Positions 54,485 through 64,000 of a stretch of DNA of 64,000 bases are shown piece after piece. The notes under the pieces are model-generated. The model had not been told where the DNA came from. It did not search any database and saw nothing but the letters and a program-made list of their open reading frames with translations. Location: contig NC_134570.1 in the NCBI RefSeq assembly GCF_050947875.1, forward strand, positions 230,997,265 to 231,061,264, in the 5' to 3' direction. This DNA is from Dermacentor variabilis. Its lineage: Eukaryota > Arthropoda > Arachnida > Ixodida > Ixodidae. The number at the start of each line of letters is the position of its first letter. Within the stretch, counting starts at the first letter, position 1. The position numbers and the translations under genes are program-made.

Positions 54485-56363
54485 ATAGAACATCGGCAAA
54501 TCCCACCATAACTGCTATTCATGTTGGGGAACAAACCCTTAATAATCCTTCAGCCATTGCTAACGCCTTTGTCGATTCTTTTTGCCCCGACCAGCCACGT
54601 CTCTCAGTTCACATCGACAAGGCTTATCATCGTTTGCCACAGAGTTTTTTTCTCGGTCCAGTTTCCCCAGAAGAAGTGCGTATGACCATTCTGAGCTTAA
54701 AGAACGCTGGAGCTGGTTTAGATAACTTCAACTCATCTCATGTAAAGCTTATAGCTCATCTTATCAGGGACGCACTCTCACACATAATAAATCTAATCTT
54801 CAAATCTGGCGTCTTTTCTAGCTGCTTAAAAATCGCCAAAGTTATACCTGTTTTCAAAAAGGGTACCAAGAACTTGTTAGTAAACTACCGCCCTATATCT
54901 ATTTTATCATTTTTCACCAAGATAATTGAAAAGTTATTCGTAGTACGTTTAACTAGCTATTTCACAAAGTTCAGTATTTTGTCCTCTAATCAATTTGGTT
55001 TTCGATCTGGTCATTGAACTGAATTAGCGCTCATTACTTCAACTGATCATCTTAAAACAGCCATTGACACAGGTAAATTGGCTGGTACCTTGTTTATTGA
55101 TTTTTCTAAAGCATTCTATTCATTAAATCATGACATACTTTTTGCTAAATTAAACGCTGTTGGCGTATGTGGTCCAGCACTTTCCCTAATTCGCAGTTAT
55201 TTACATGATCGAAAACATATCGTCTCTATTTCTGATACACATTCGCGTGCCAAACTAACTAACATAGGGGTTCCACAAGGCTCAATACAAGGACCAATTT
55301 TATTCCTCGTGTACATCAATGACCCTCCAGAATACATTACACATTCCAGTTGTATTTTATACGCTGACGACACAGCAATTTATTCTTCTAGCACTTCCTT
55401 GGAATCGCTAATATCTTACCTTAATGCCGACGTGGCTAAAATCGTTAATTGGTGCCGAGATAATATGCTCAATATTAATGCTACTAAATCGAAATTTGTG
55501 ATTTTTTCATCCCCGCAAAAAAGTGTACATGACCAATTTTATTCCTCGTGTACATCAATGACCTTCCAGAATATATTACACATTCCAGTTGTATTTTATA
55601 CGCGGACGACACAACAATTTATTCTTCTAACACTTTCTTGGAATCGCTAATATCTTACCTTCATGCCGACGTGGCTAAAATCTTTTATTGGTGCCGAGAT
55701 AATATGCTCAATATTAATGCTACTAAATCGAAATTTGCAATTTTTTCATCCCAGCAAAAAAGTGTACAGGAGAAGCCATGCATTAATATTGGTCCGACTT
55801 CGCTTCAGGCTGTTGACCATGCAACATTTCTTGGAGTTGAACTCGACAATCATTTGAAATTTACAACTCACATATCCTTATTAACCCGTAAAGCAGCATA
55901 TGGTATCAGGATACTAATCAAAGTCCGCCCCTATTTTCCTATACGTATATTAATTTCACTCTACTACGCATTTATTCACAGCCACATCTCTTGCTGCATT
56001 TCTTCTTGGGGTAATACATACGCAACTCACTTGGCACCCCTGCAACACACACAAAACCAAGCTTTGAGAATAATCAGTTACAGCCATTTTTCATGTAGTG
56101 ATCTGCCATTACTCCGCTCATATAATATTTTGTCCGTAGTGGATTTAAATAAATGTTGTCTTAGTGTCCTGACGTATAAATTTTGTCTAGGGGAATTACC
56201 AATTTCGTTGATAGCAAAAGACCAAACCCCCCATTTCACTGGCACTCGATTTTCACACCATAATAACTACCTCCTACCGAAACCAAGGACTAACTACGTC
56301 AAACTTACTGCGAACTTTTTGGCAACATCAATATGGAATTCACTACCACCCTCCATTAAATAA
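54485..56363 (+). pseudogene. LINE ORF2, reverse transcriptase part with internal duplication
   Basis: RT blocks: VIPVFKKGTKNLLVNYRPIS (about 54841-54900), a FGFRSGH block followed by a stop at 55016, FIDFSKAFYSLNHD (about 55093), GVPQGSIQGPILFLVYIND (about 55269-55322) and SCILYADDTAIYSS (YADD about 55360-55371). A 239 bp segment including YADD (55292-55530) is then repeated (55531-55769), shifting the frame. The second copy leads into the C-terminal part (FLGVELDNHL...WNSLPPSIK) ending at 56363. No RNase H seen. Confidence 0.9.
55292..55769 (+). repeat. 239 bp tandem duplication inside the LINE RT
   Basis: Copies 55292-55530 and 55531-55769 are head-to-tail, both starting 'gaccaattttattcctcgtg' and ending near 'caaaaaagtgtaca'. 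They differ at a modest number of scattered sites. 239 is not a multiple of 3, so the second copy is in another frame. Both copies keep a YADD-type codon set. Confidence 0.95.
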
Positions 56364-56706
56364 TCTCCTTCCATTCATTTATTTGAGAGGAAAATTCGTC
56401 ACCACTTCTTGGGAAAGTGGTTGTATTGTATATTTTTTTGCGCCTCTGTATGTCGAATAATACTCCTTGGATCTGCTTTTCGTGTTTATACTTTATTGTT
56501 ATTACTATGACTCGACTTGTTTGTTAATACTTTCTGTTCCTAGGATTGCTACTACTGTTGTTAACCGCATTAAGTATACTTTTTCTATCTGTTTATTGTT
56601 GGAGGTCCCTCCCCAGTCTTTGACTATGAGACCTCCTAGAGTTACTTTTTCTGTAAAACATTTCAAACGCCATCAATAAACTGAATCAAACTGAAATTGA
56701 AAAAAG

Positions 56707-57289
56707 ATTCATTATGCAAAAGGCCTGATTGTCGAGCTTTATTGCGTAATCGCGGCTTATCCTGCATATGTTGGTGAAAACACCTTTTTTGAATGTTAAG
56801 AGCCATTACAATACCATTGGAACAGTGAGCCGCATTTTTTTTTCATCGGCATACATCGCTTTTTGCTGGTTTCATTTTTATGCGGTTTTTACACAACAGT
56901 TACACAAGCACAATTTTTTATTTACAACGAAGCAGGTAATGAAACTAGTGGTGATCCCAAATGTTTTATGCCAGTTTTCATGGTTTTCGGACTGAACAGG
57001 GACACTCCCGAAGTTTATATTCTGAGAAATAATTGAAATGTCAGAGGCAATATTTGAGGTGTGTCTGATAATTGAGGGTAAAGGAAAATTGCAATGCCTT
57101 CGGTTTCAGCCTCTTTAAAGGTGTTATATGAAACCCTTCAAACGTTTCTCTGCTTTCCTGACAGGACCGAAAACGGCAAATATCCTATATATTGAGGAAA
57201 TAGAGTAAACTTATGGGAGACGATAACCAAAAGATTATGGAATACTAACTTTCTCTGAATATCTATGTGTTATGTAAGGCATTGATATT
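56707..57289. other. No gene recognised
   Basis: AT-rich, with short frames only. The last 30 bp lead into the RTE-like fragment. Confidence 0.4.
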
Positions 57290-58035
57290 GCCTTGCTTAG
57301 TAACTCAGGTGACCAACTGCAATGCATGCTCACTGACCTGGACAGGCAAAGCAGAAGGGTGGGTCTAAAAATTAATCTGAAGAAAACTGAAGTAATGTTT
57401 ACTGGCTCGCAAGAGAACAGCAGTTTACGCTAGGTAGCGAGGCACTAGAAGTGGTAAGGGAATACATCTTCTTAGGGCAGGTAGTGACCGCGAATCCGGA
57501 TCATGAGACTGAAATAATGAGAAGAATAAGAATGGGCTGGGTTGCGTTTGGCGGGTTGCCATTATCCCCCAAGAAAAAAAGAGTATAACGTAGGTAACTC
57601 TTACCAGTACTCACCTACGAGGCAGAAACCTGGAGGCTTACGAAAAGGGTTCTACTTAAACTGAGGATGACGCAACGAGCTATGGAAAGAAGAACGATGG
57701 ATGTAACGTTAAGGGGATAAGAAGAGAGCAGATTGGGTGAGGGAACAAACGCGAGTTAATGACATCTTAGTTGAAATCAAGAAAAAGAAATGGGCATGGG
57801 CAGGGCATGTAATGAGAAGGGAAGATCACCGATGGTCACTAAGGGTTACGGACTGGATTCCAAGAGAAGGGAAGCGTAGCAGGGGGCGGCAGAAAGTTGG
57901 GTGGGCGGAAAAGATTAAGAAGTTTGCAGGGACAACATGGCCACAATTAGCACATGACCGGGGTTGTGGGAGAAGTATGGGAGAGGCCTTTGCCCTGCAG
58001 TGGGCGTAGCCAGGATCATGATGATGATAATGACA
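57290..58035 (+). mobile_element. RTE-like LINE 3' fragment, plus strand
   Basis: Broken frame with LTDLDRQSRRVGLKINLKKT (about 57330-57390), an EVMFTGSQ block, and then an open stretch 57737-58009 with WAWAGHVMRREDHRWSLRVT, WIPREGKRSRGRQKVGW and an EAFALQW end. It finishes in the (ATG)n-type tail 'atcatgatgatgataatgac'. Same superfamily as the minus-strand copy at 14937-16235. 5' truncated and non-functional. Confidence 0.85.
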
Positions 58036-58514
58036 CAAGGCATGTACAGACACAAGGCAGGCAGACTTCCATGTTACGAATTACGTGTGAACCACTACTG
58101 GCAATAAATTTCAATTTTTTGTAGGTTTGTAACTGATCGATTATTTTTATCCAATAATGCACCGTAATTCAGTTACTTTTTCTAGTAACTAATTACACGT
58201 AAACAGTTCATTGATAAGATGAGCGGTAACAGGCGACGCAGCAGCTTGGAGCACTCGAATTAATGTTGAGCTACCATAGAACACACGCCGTAGTCTGTCC
58301 AAATTCAGACAAATTCGGTACTTGTTTCTTCCTGTTATAAGGCTCTGCCAGGTGTTAGCTGAGTTTATGAACCATTGCTGCTTTGTCTCGATAATGATGG
58401 CCACGTCGGATGCTAATGCAATGTGTCACCCTTGTGCAACAGATGGCTTATAAAACTTAAAGCTAATATGCGTAAATCGAGGAGCATATCACGTATGGCA
58501 ATAACTGTAGATAT

Positions 58515-59153
58515 GTGCAGAAGTACACTTTGCTGTTATCAGTAAACACTCACAAATATCTTGGCCTTCACGTAAGTAATGATTTGTCATGGAATATTCA
58601 AGCTCATTATATTATAGCTCATTGCCAATGCCGATCGCATGTTGGGTATCTTCGTCGTAGTTTTTCTACTGTGCTTACTTCTGCAAAACTGACACTCTAT
58701 GCAAGCCTAGTTTGCTCAAAATTATAAATACGCACCTGCCATTTAGGCTAACATTCAAGCATCACTAATCCTTGCCCTTGAGGTGACTGAAAATAGAGCG
58801 ACTCGATTTATTTTATCTAACTATTCCCGCCGTTCCAGTGTAACTTGTAAGAAAAAAAAAACATCGATATTCCATATCTTTCATTATACCGCAAATGTGC
58901 TCGCCTTTGCCTGTTGCACAAGGTTTATCACTCCAACCTTGTGCTGAAGGAATAACTTATCACCCCATCTTTCTACACTTGATCCTGATCTCACCACAGA
59001 TGTAAAGTTGCCGTACCACCTTGCCGAACCGAACAGGTACCAAATTTTTTTTTACCCCACACAAATGTCGACTAGAACCACATTCTTACTTCCATCGTTC
59101 ACGTCACGGGCACATCTTTCAAAAGAGCAGTCTACTACGCTACCGCTTAACAA
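58515..59153 (+). mobile_element. LINE ORF2 C-terminal fragment, plus strand
   Basis: Blocks VNTHKYLGLHVSNDLSWNIQ (58541-58600) and RRSFSTVLTSAKLTLYASLV (about 58655-58715), then pieces in other frames (NRATRFILSNYSR-like near 58790, FYPTQMSTRTTFLLPSF near 59050). This is the region after the RT active site in CR1/I-type LINEs. It is truncated at the right by the element at 59154. Confidence 0.75.
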
Positions 59154-59698
59154 TTTTACAGCGAAGCTGTTTACCTCTAGCCCCCGTATGCATCCCTCGC
59201 ATGCGTTCCCTAGGAGGGCGAGTGGCGGGGGGGGGGGGGGGGAATACCCCGAGCGTCTTACGTCTGTGTCCGGGACACGGCGCGTGGGCAGGAATGGAGA
59301 GACGAAGGAGTGGCGACACCACATGGAGACGGGTAAGGGGGGAAAGAGTGTGTTGATGGCACCTGTGCACGTGGCCTGCGCTTCTGTGGTTATGAGGTCA
59401 CGCGTGTCTGAGGTGCCAGCGCAGCTGCAGCAGCAGTTGTGGCAGGTGCACGGGAGGTGCCGTGACCGCGGCGGCGCAGCATGTGTCAGCGTAGTGTGTT
59501 GGCGCTTCTGTACTATGACGCCATGCGTGGTATATAACTGGGGTGCCCGCGTTGGAGCAGCAGCCAGGGATGGCGAGGCGGCGCGCCGGAGGTACGTGCG
59601 GAGAGGCGTCGACAGCAGAAACGCGAATACAACCAGCGACAGCGGGAATATAGTCCATACAGCCAATCTATGCAGCCTAAACAGCATCGCTGGTAAAC
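59154..59698. mobile_element. MITE-like element with AGCGAAGCTGTTTA inverted ends
   Basis: Left end 'ttttacagcgaagctgttta' (59154-59173); right end 'cctaaacagcatcgctggtaaa' (59677-59698), inverted with few mismatches. It contains a G16 homopolymer at 59227-59242. Same terminal motif as 30527-31205. Long open frames through it on both strands are CpG-rich artefacts. Confidence 0.7.
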
Positions 59699-60745
59699 CG
59701 TCCCCATATGAATGTTCCGGCCCCACGAATTTTTTTATAGGGGTGTGCGAATACTCGAATATCACCTGTAGGAATCGCATAGTCATCATTCGAATAATTC
59801 GACTCGCGAATCAAATATCTACTATCCAATTTTTCGAATATTTTGATTATTCTATGGAGAGGCCCGCGTGCACCTCTTGCCCTTCGTGCTCGACGTGGCG
59901 CAAGCGGTCATTTTCGGCGCAAAAGGAGCGAAGGGCTGACACAGTCGCGGACTCCGCGAGCGCGTATGCGTGCACTGGCCGACACAGCGCCTGGACACCG
60001 CACTGTGCGGAAGGGCTCCGCGTCGGCCGCCTCTATCGGCGTGCAGGGCTCGTCCAGGTCGACAGGACCGATAGAAATGATAACGTGACGCGGACACAGG
60101 GAACGGCAACAAAAGCAACGCGAATTTCTGGAAGTGCGAAAGCACGTGTGGAGATCGGGCCGGTTAGCCGCCGGAAGTCACGCAGATAGCGTTGGATACG
60201 CGGCGACGAACTTTAGCCGCGTCCACAAGCGTCAATATAACCCGTGCGCGTGATATCGGGTATTTTTGGCAAACCTTCACAAATGGATTCGGGCACGTTA
60301 CCACATCGGCCAATTTTCGTCACGTCCGCACTGATTAGGCCATCACGCCTAATCGACGCTGCTTCGTCCGGCGTCCGCGACTAAAGTTACAATTTGATGT
60401 CGAATTGATGCAGGTCTATTCTCAGCAGCCATGCGACACCCAGAAAGCCGGAAAACCGCTGCGCAAACGAAAGCGAGTATGCGCGATGGTAACAGTGCTC
60501 GGGGCTGCCATATCTGCGACATACCATGCGGCGGCCTCCCGTTTCCGACGCGGTTCATTGACGCACGTCGGTCTCTTTCTATGGCTTTGACAGATTAGAT
60601 TTGAATTTACATGGTGGCCGCCAAAGGGTTATGCGGCTAATATAGTTCGGTGACCGCCCGGATGCGTACATTTCCGCGAAAGGGGGGGTAGAGGGGGTTG
60701 ACAGGTGGTAAATCACACCAAACCTGATAATGAGGTTGTGCCTTC
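59699..60745. other. No gene recognised
   Basis: Contains 'gtgcgaatactcgaatatcacc' and similar TTCGAA/ATTCGAA-rich simple sequence (59740-59850), then CpG-rich sequence with open frames on both strands but no known domain. Confidence 0.4.
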
Positions 60746-60747
60746 TC

Positions 60748-60935
60748 TTTTTGGAATTATTGGGTTTTACCTGCCAACACCACGATCTGGTTATGATGCA
60801 CAAGGTAGTGGGGAAATTTGGACCAGCTTTGGTTCTTTAACGTGAATCTGAGTAGAAAGGCGTTTTCGTATTGTGGCCAGAAGTTTTTGCCCCCTCCCAA
60901 GTAAGGCCGGGATTCGACCATCATGCTCTGCAGCC
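60748..60935 (-). mobile_element. Ruka-like SINE copy, minus strand, diverged
   Basis: On the minus strand it reads 'cacgttaaagaaccaaagctggtccaaatttcc..actac' and 'gcatcataaccagatcgtgg.gttggcaggtaaaacccaataat', the 3' body of the SINE. A 'ggtcgaatcccgg' B-box-like string lies at about 60905-60920. More diverged than the copy at 15665. Confidence 0.75.
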
Positions 60936-61477
60936 CAACAACCACGGCGAGTGTTGTAGCCTGCTGTTTACCGGCATCTCCGACTCGCTCAGCGCCAGCG
61001 ATGGCAATGCGCCAGCGGCGGTCGACTCACGTGACATGCCGTCCGCGCTTTCGTATGTCGAGAACATTGGCCTTACGATAACCCGCCTGCTGTAATGACG
61101 GGAAGACCTTTCTATTTTTTTGAGGAAAACTGGACAGCAAAACCTAATGTGCAATAAAAGATTGGCACGAAACACAGGTCGATCCACTGTTTAAGCTGAG
61201 AACCTCATTCTTATTTAGTATAATATATTCTATTGAACAGATATTCTATTGATAAAAGATATTTTTCAGGCCTTCATATGCTAAAACTGAGCTGTCATCA
61301 GGGCTGGCACAGTAATTTTAAGTTTCCTTTAATAAGAATAGACTGTATTATGGTCTGTCTGCTTAAGTTACTGATAGCTTGCTACCTTCTTGTTATGTAA
61401 TGTTAGGAGATTCCCAGTCATATGCAGCAACGTGTTTTTTTTTGGCCAGAAATTTGTACGCAATAACTTTTCTGAAA

Positions 61478-61878
<401 letters not shown>

Positions 61879-62039
61879 TCTGAAGCCGACTCAGCGGCCC
61901 AAGTTGTACCTGCTTGTGCCACTAGATATGTGATCCTGGCAGTGATGCGGTCGTGGTTGTTCCACTGTGCTTCGCAACCTGACTCTCCTCATGCAGTCGT
62001 CGTCACATCTTGTATCCCAACCCACCGACCCAACTTGTC

Positions 62040-62480
62040 TAATTGCTTGGGCATCTAGGTATGGATTCGGGGTCGCGATGGTGTATCGATCGTTGCATCG
62101 CTGTCATTGAAGCTTTGTAATCTCGGACTCGTCATGCCATTGTCATCACGTCATCGTCAGCACACAGTTGTCGTCACGCTGCCGTTTTATTATCGTCATC
62201 ACTTGACTAACGTCACCCCATTGTCGTTATGTCATCGTTGTCGTACCGCTTTCATCATTCTATCAACGTTAGTCTTTCTCAGTCATTGTATTGTAATCAC
62301 ACTGTCGTCATTAAATCGTGGTTATGCTGCCTTTGTTGTACCGTCATCGTCAGACAGTCGTTGACTTGCCTTCATTGTGAGACTGTCGTAATGCCGTCGT
62401 GGCGGGGCCATCATCGTCCCTCCAGCTTCGCCATCTGACTCTCGTCATGCTATCATCGTCATACAGGTTTCGTGATGCAT
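62040..62480. repeat. Degenerate GTCATC/GTCGTC-rich tract
   Basis: Irregular recurrences of gtcat, cgtc and tcatcgtc over about 440 bp without a fixed period. An eroded minisatellite or slippage-derived sequence. Open frames have no domain. Confidence 0.6.
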
Positions 62481-62559
62481 CCAACGTCGCGTCATTCAGT
62501 CGCAGATGGCTTTCAAGGTACAGCGGCCCGGGCGGCCCGGAGTACAGCGCGGCCACCTC

Positions 62560-62780
62560 CCTTGTTGCCGATGGAAGACGGCGCGCTTCCTCGCCGCTTC
62601 CGTCCCTTGCGTGCGCGACGTTGAGCCGCGAGCTGCTGGCTCACCCTTGCATGTTTTCACTCGCGAGCGCGGCGCGCGGCGGCGGTCGCCTTTGAACTTT
62701 ATGCGGAACCTCACGGCGAGACCTACGGCAGAACTACGCCTGCAGTGTCCATATAGTTGTTGTCGCAATAATAATAATGA
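62560..62780 (+). repeat. 3' third of the MITE-like repeat
   Basis: 'gaagacggcgcgct..ct', 'ctcacccttgca.g.tttcactcgc', 'actttatgcggaac.tc.cggcgagacc' and 'gtgtccatatagttgttgtcgcaat' match 27935-28117 in order, ending at the same terminal motif. 5' truncated. Confidence 0.75.
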
Positions 62781-62984
62781 GTTAAAAATGTGTTTTGTTG
62801 CTACATTGCCTGACTTATATTCGCGTTAGCGTCAACAATCATCGTGAGACGAGTTCTGTCGAAATCTTGCCTTTATATAATTGTCTGCATAATTTTCTTG
62901 CTTCGATATCATTTCTTTAGTTCATTCAGGTCTTGAAAATATGTATAGTAGATAAATAAATATGGCAGGGAGTCGTACATGGAC

Positions 62985-63345
62985 AATATTTTCGCCTTTT
63001 CACTGTCGCTACCGGCAGCGCATTTGAGCCCCTGCAACAATGATGCGCTGTGCTTCATATACGATCCAGACGCGAGCATCACGACATTGAGTAGCCGCAG
63101 TCAAATATGCATGGTGTTCGTACATTACAACACTGGCTTCCCTCCAGTGCGCATATCGAGTTTTTTCAGTGTCGCTGCTACCTTCACGCACACACACACA
63201 CAAAAAGGAGGGAAGATGACCGACGAAGAATTTTTAAAAGCAATTGTTAAGGAAGGTAAACAACGCGTGAAGGACTGCAGAGGACGCACAGGCCAGTTCG
63301 TTGTGTTTGCCTTATCTGTGCAGTGTTCATAAATGTTCGGAGGCA
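62985..63345. repeat. Dispersed repeat shared with 16236-16632
   Basis: Same block order as 16290-16610 ('gcaacaatgatgcgctg', 'cattacaacactggc', 'ttttcagtgtcgctgct', 'aaagcaattgtta'). A (CA)n tract lies at 63188-63202. Class unknown. Confidence 0.5.
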
Positions 63346-63497
63346 GCCGCCGTGGTTGCTCAGTGGCTGTGGTGTTGGGCTGCTCAGGTCGCGGGATTGA
63401 ATGCCGACCACGGCGGCCGCATTTCGATGCGGGCGAAAACACCCGTGTACTTACATTTAGGTGCACGTTAAAGAACCCCAGGTGGCCGAAATTTCCG
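63346..63497 (+). mobile_element. Ruka-like SINE, 3'-shortened
   Basis: tRNA-like head 'gccgccgtggttgctcagtggctgtggtgttgggctgct', B-box-like GCGGGATTGAATGCC, and the body through 'gcacgttaaagaaccccaggtgg'. It lacks about 8 bp in the head and stops before the 3' third compared with 15665-15898. Confidence 0.85.
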
Positions 63498-64000
63498 TCG
63501 TATCAGTCGACACAGAGTTCAAAAGCAAACAAAATTATTGCGCAAGCGCGCTCCAAGCTCCCCCCAAATGTTTAAGAAAGCTGTAAAAGTTCATTGTGAC
63601 ACAGTTGTGCTCTCAAAAAACAATAAATCAAAAGCTCCGCAAGCGTAAGACTTATGGAAGCCACTTCGGACTCGCCCATTGTTCATGTTGGCACTGATAG
63701 TGTTGGATTCACAGCGAAAAACGGCTTTTCGAGATACGCTGTTTCACTTGTGTGAACGTTTATCGAAGGCTGGCTTACACACGTGGAACCATTCCTTTTA
63801 CTGTAGAAAGCCTCTACAGCCTCCCCAGTTGTCCTATCTCGGTGCCGGAAAAAGACGGATTTGCCTTTGCAAAGCGGGTTCGCATCCGTATTGTTGGCAT
63901 TGTACGGCAACATGCGAATATGGTGACCCTTTGAGAGAGATTGGGGAGGGGGTGGCGCTCTCCAAGTCTGATGTTTAGGCAGCAGGCTGTCTGGCCTATG
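63498..64000. other. No gene recognised at window end
   Basis: A 99-codon open frame (63679-63978) has no recognisable motif and no splice or codon evidence to support it. Possibly still intron of the SGSM-like gene. Confidence 0.35.

Larger units (their letters stand above)
52480..56706 (+). mobile_element. Near-full-length CR1-type LINE, decayed
   Basis: 4.2 kb element with ORF1 and an ORF2 holding an APE-type endonuclease and reverse transcriptase. A 3' UTR with 'ggaggtccctcc' follows, and the end reads AATAAACTGAATCAAACTGAAATTG plus a short A run (56676-56706). Element structure and short 3' repeats fit the CR1 group. At least five frame lesions and a 239 bp internal duplication inactivate it. 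The exact 5' end and target duplication were not resolved. Confidence 0.88.

Noticed and set aside
59008..60189. 393-codon open frame
   Set aside because: It begins in a LINE relic, runs through a MITE-like element with a G16 run and ends in CpG-rich sequence. An antisense frame is equally open and no domain is visible.

Overview
The window looks like arthropod nuclear DNA, most likely from an ixodid tick. It has short, widely spaced exons with GT/GC-AG junctions. Its introns are filled with Ty3/Gypsy, LINE, Penelope-like and DNA-transposon remnants. It also holds tRNA-derived SINE copies of the type I recall from hard ticks (Ruka-like). There is nothing bacterial or viral in layout: no operons, no CRISPR array and no rRNA. 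The species call is inference from repeat content and protein similarity; no search was run.

Only one host gene is supported. Six in-phase exons on the + strand (4236-4394, 5444-5604, 22830-22954, 32586-32668, 35076-35185, 42776-42872) encode part of a small G protein signalling modulator (SGSM1/SGSM2-type RabGAP). They cover an acidic linker and then the core of the TBC domain, including both catalytic fingers: IDKDVQR on exon C and YVQG on exon D. The RUN/PH-side exons lie upstream of the window and the end of the TBC domain lies downstream. The intron after exon E starts with GC instead of GT.

Layout. 1-4235: upstream intron with an (AAAG)n tract, a SINE piece and a LINE tail. 5605-22829: a 17 kb intron with a readable insertion history. 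A MITE-like repeat was broken by a 5'-truncated I-type LINE, which was broken by an old Gypsy element (8452-14122). Beside them are an RTE-like LINE broken by a SINE, and a young Gypsy element (16633-22593) with 420 bp LTRs differing at 3 sites. 22955-32585: MITE-like repeats, a 487 bp tandem duplication and a Penelope-derived foldback. 35186-42775: foldbacks and a minus-strand LINE. 42873-64000: a degenerate LINE, a Penelope-like element with inverted terminal repeats (44742-47840), a Kolobok-like element with a THAP remnant (48650-50142), a decayed CR1-type LINE with an internal tandem duplication (52480-56706), further LINE, MITE and SINE fragments, and a 400 bp compound tetranucleotide repeat.

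The most unusual observations are these. The old Gypsy element has its whole 5' third (gag plus protease) inverted between 15 bp inverted repeats, with gag still open. The Penelope-like element has a hammerhead-like stem II/GAAA motif in its inverted termini. A GC-AG intron sits in a conserved GAP domain. The TTAA-flanked element carries a THAP zinc-finger fragment.
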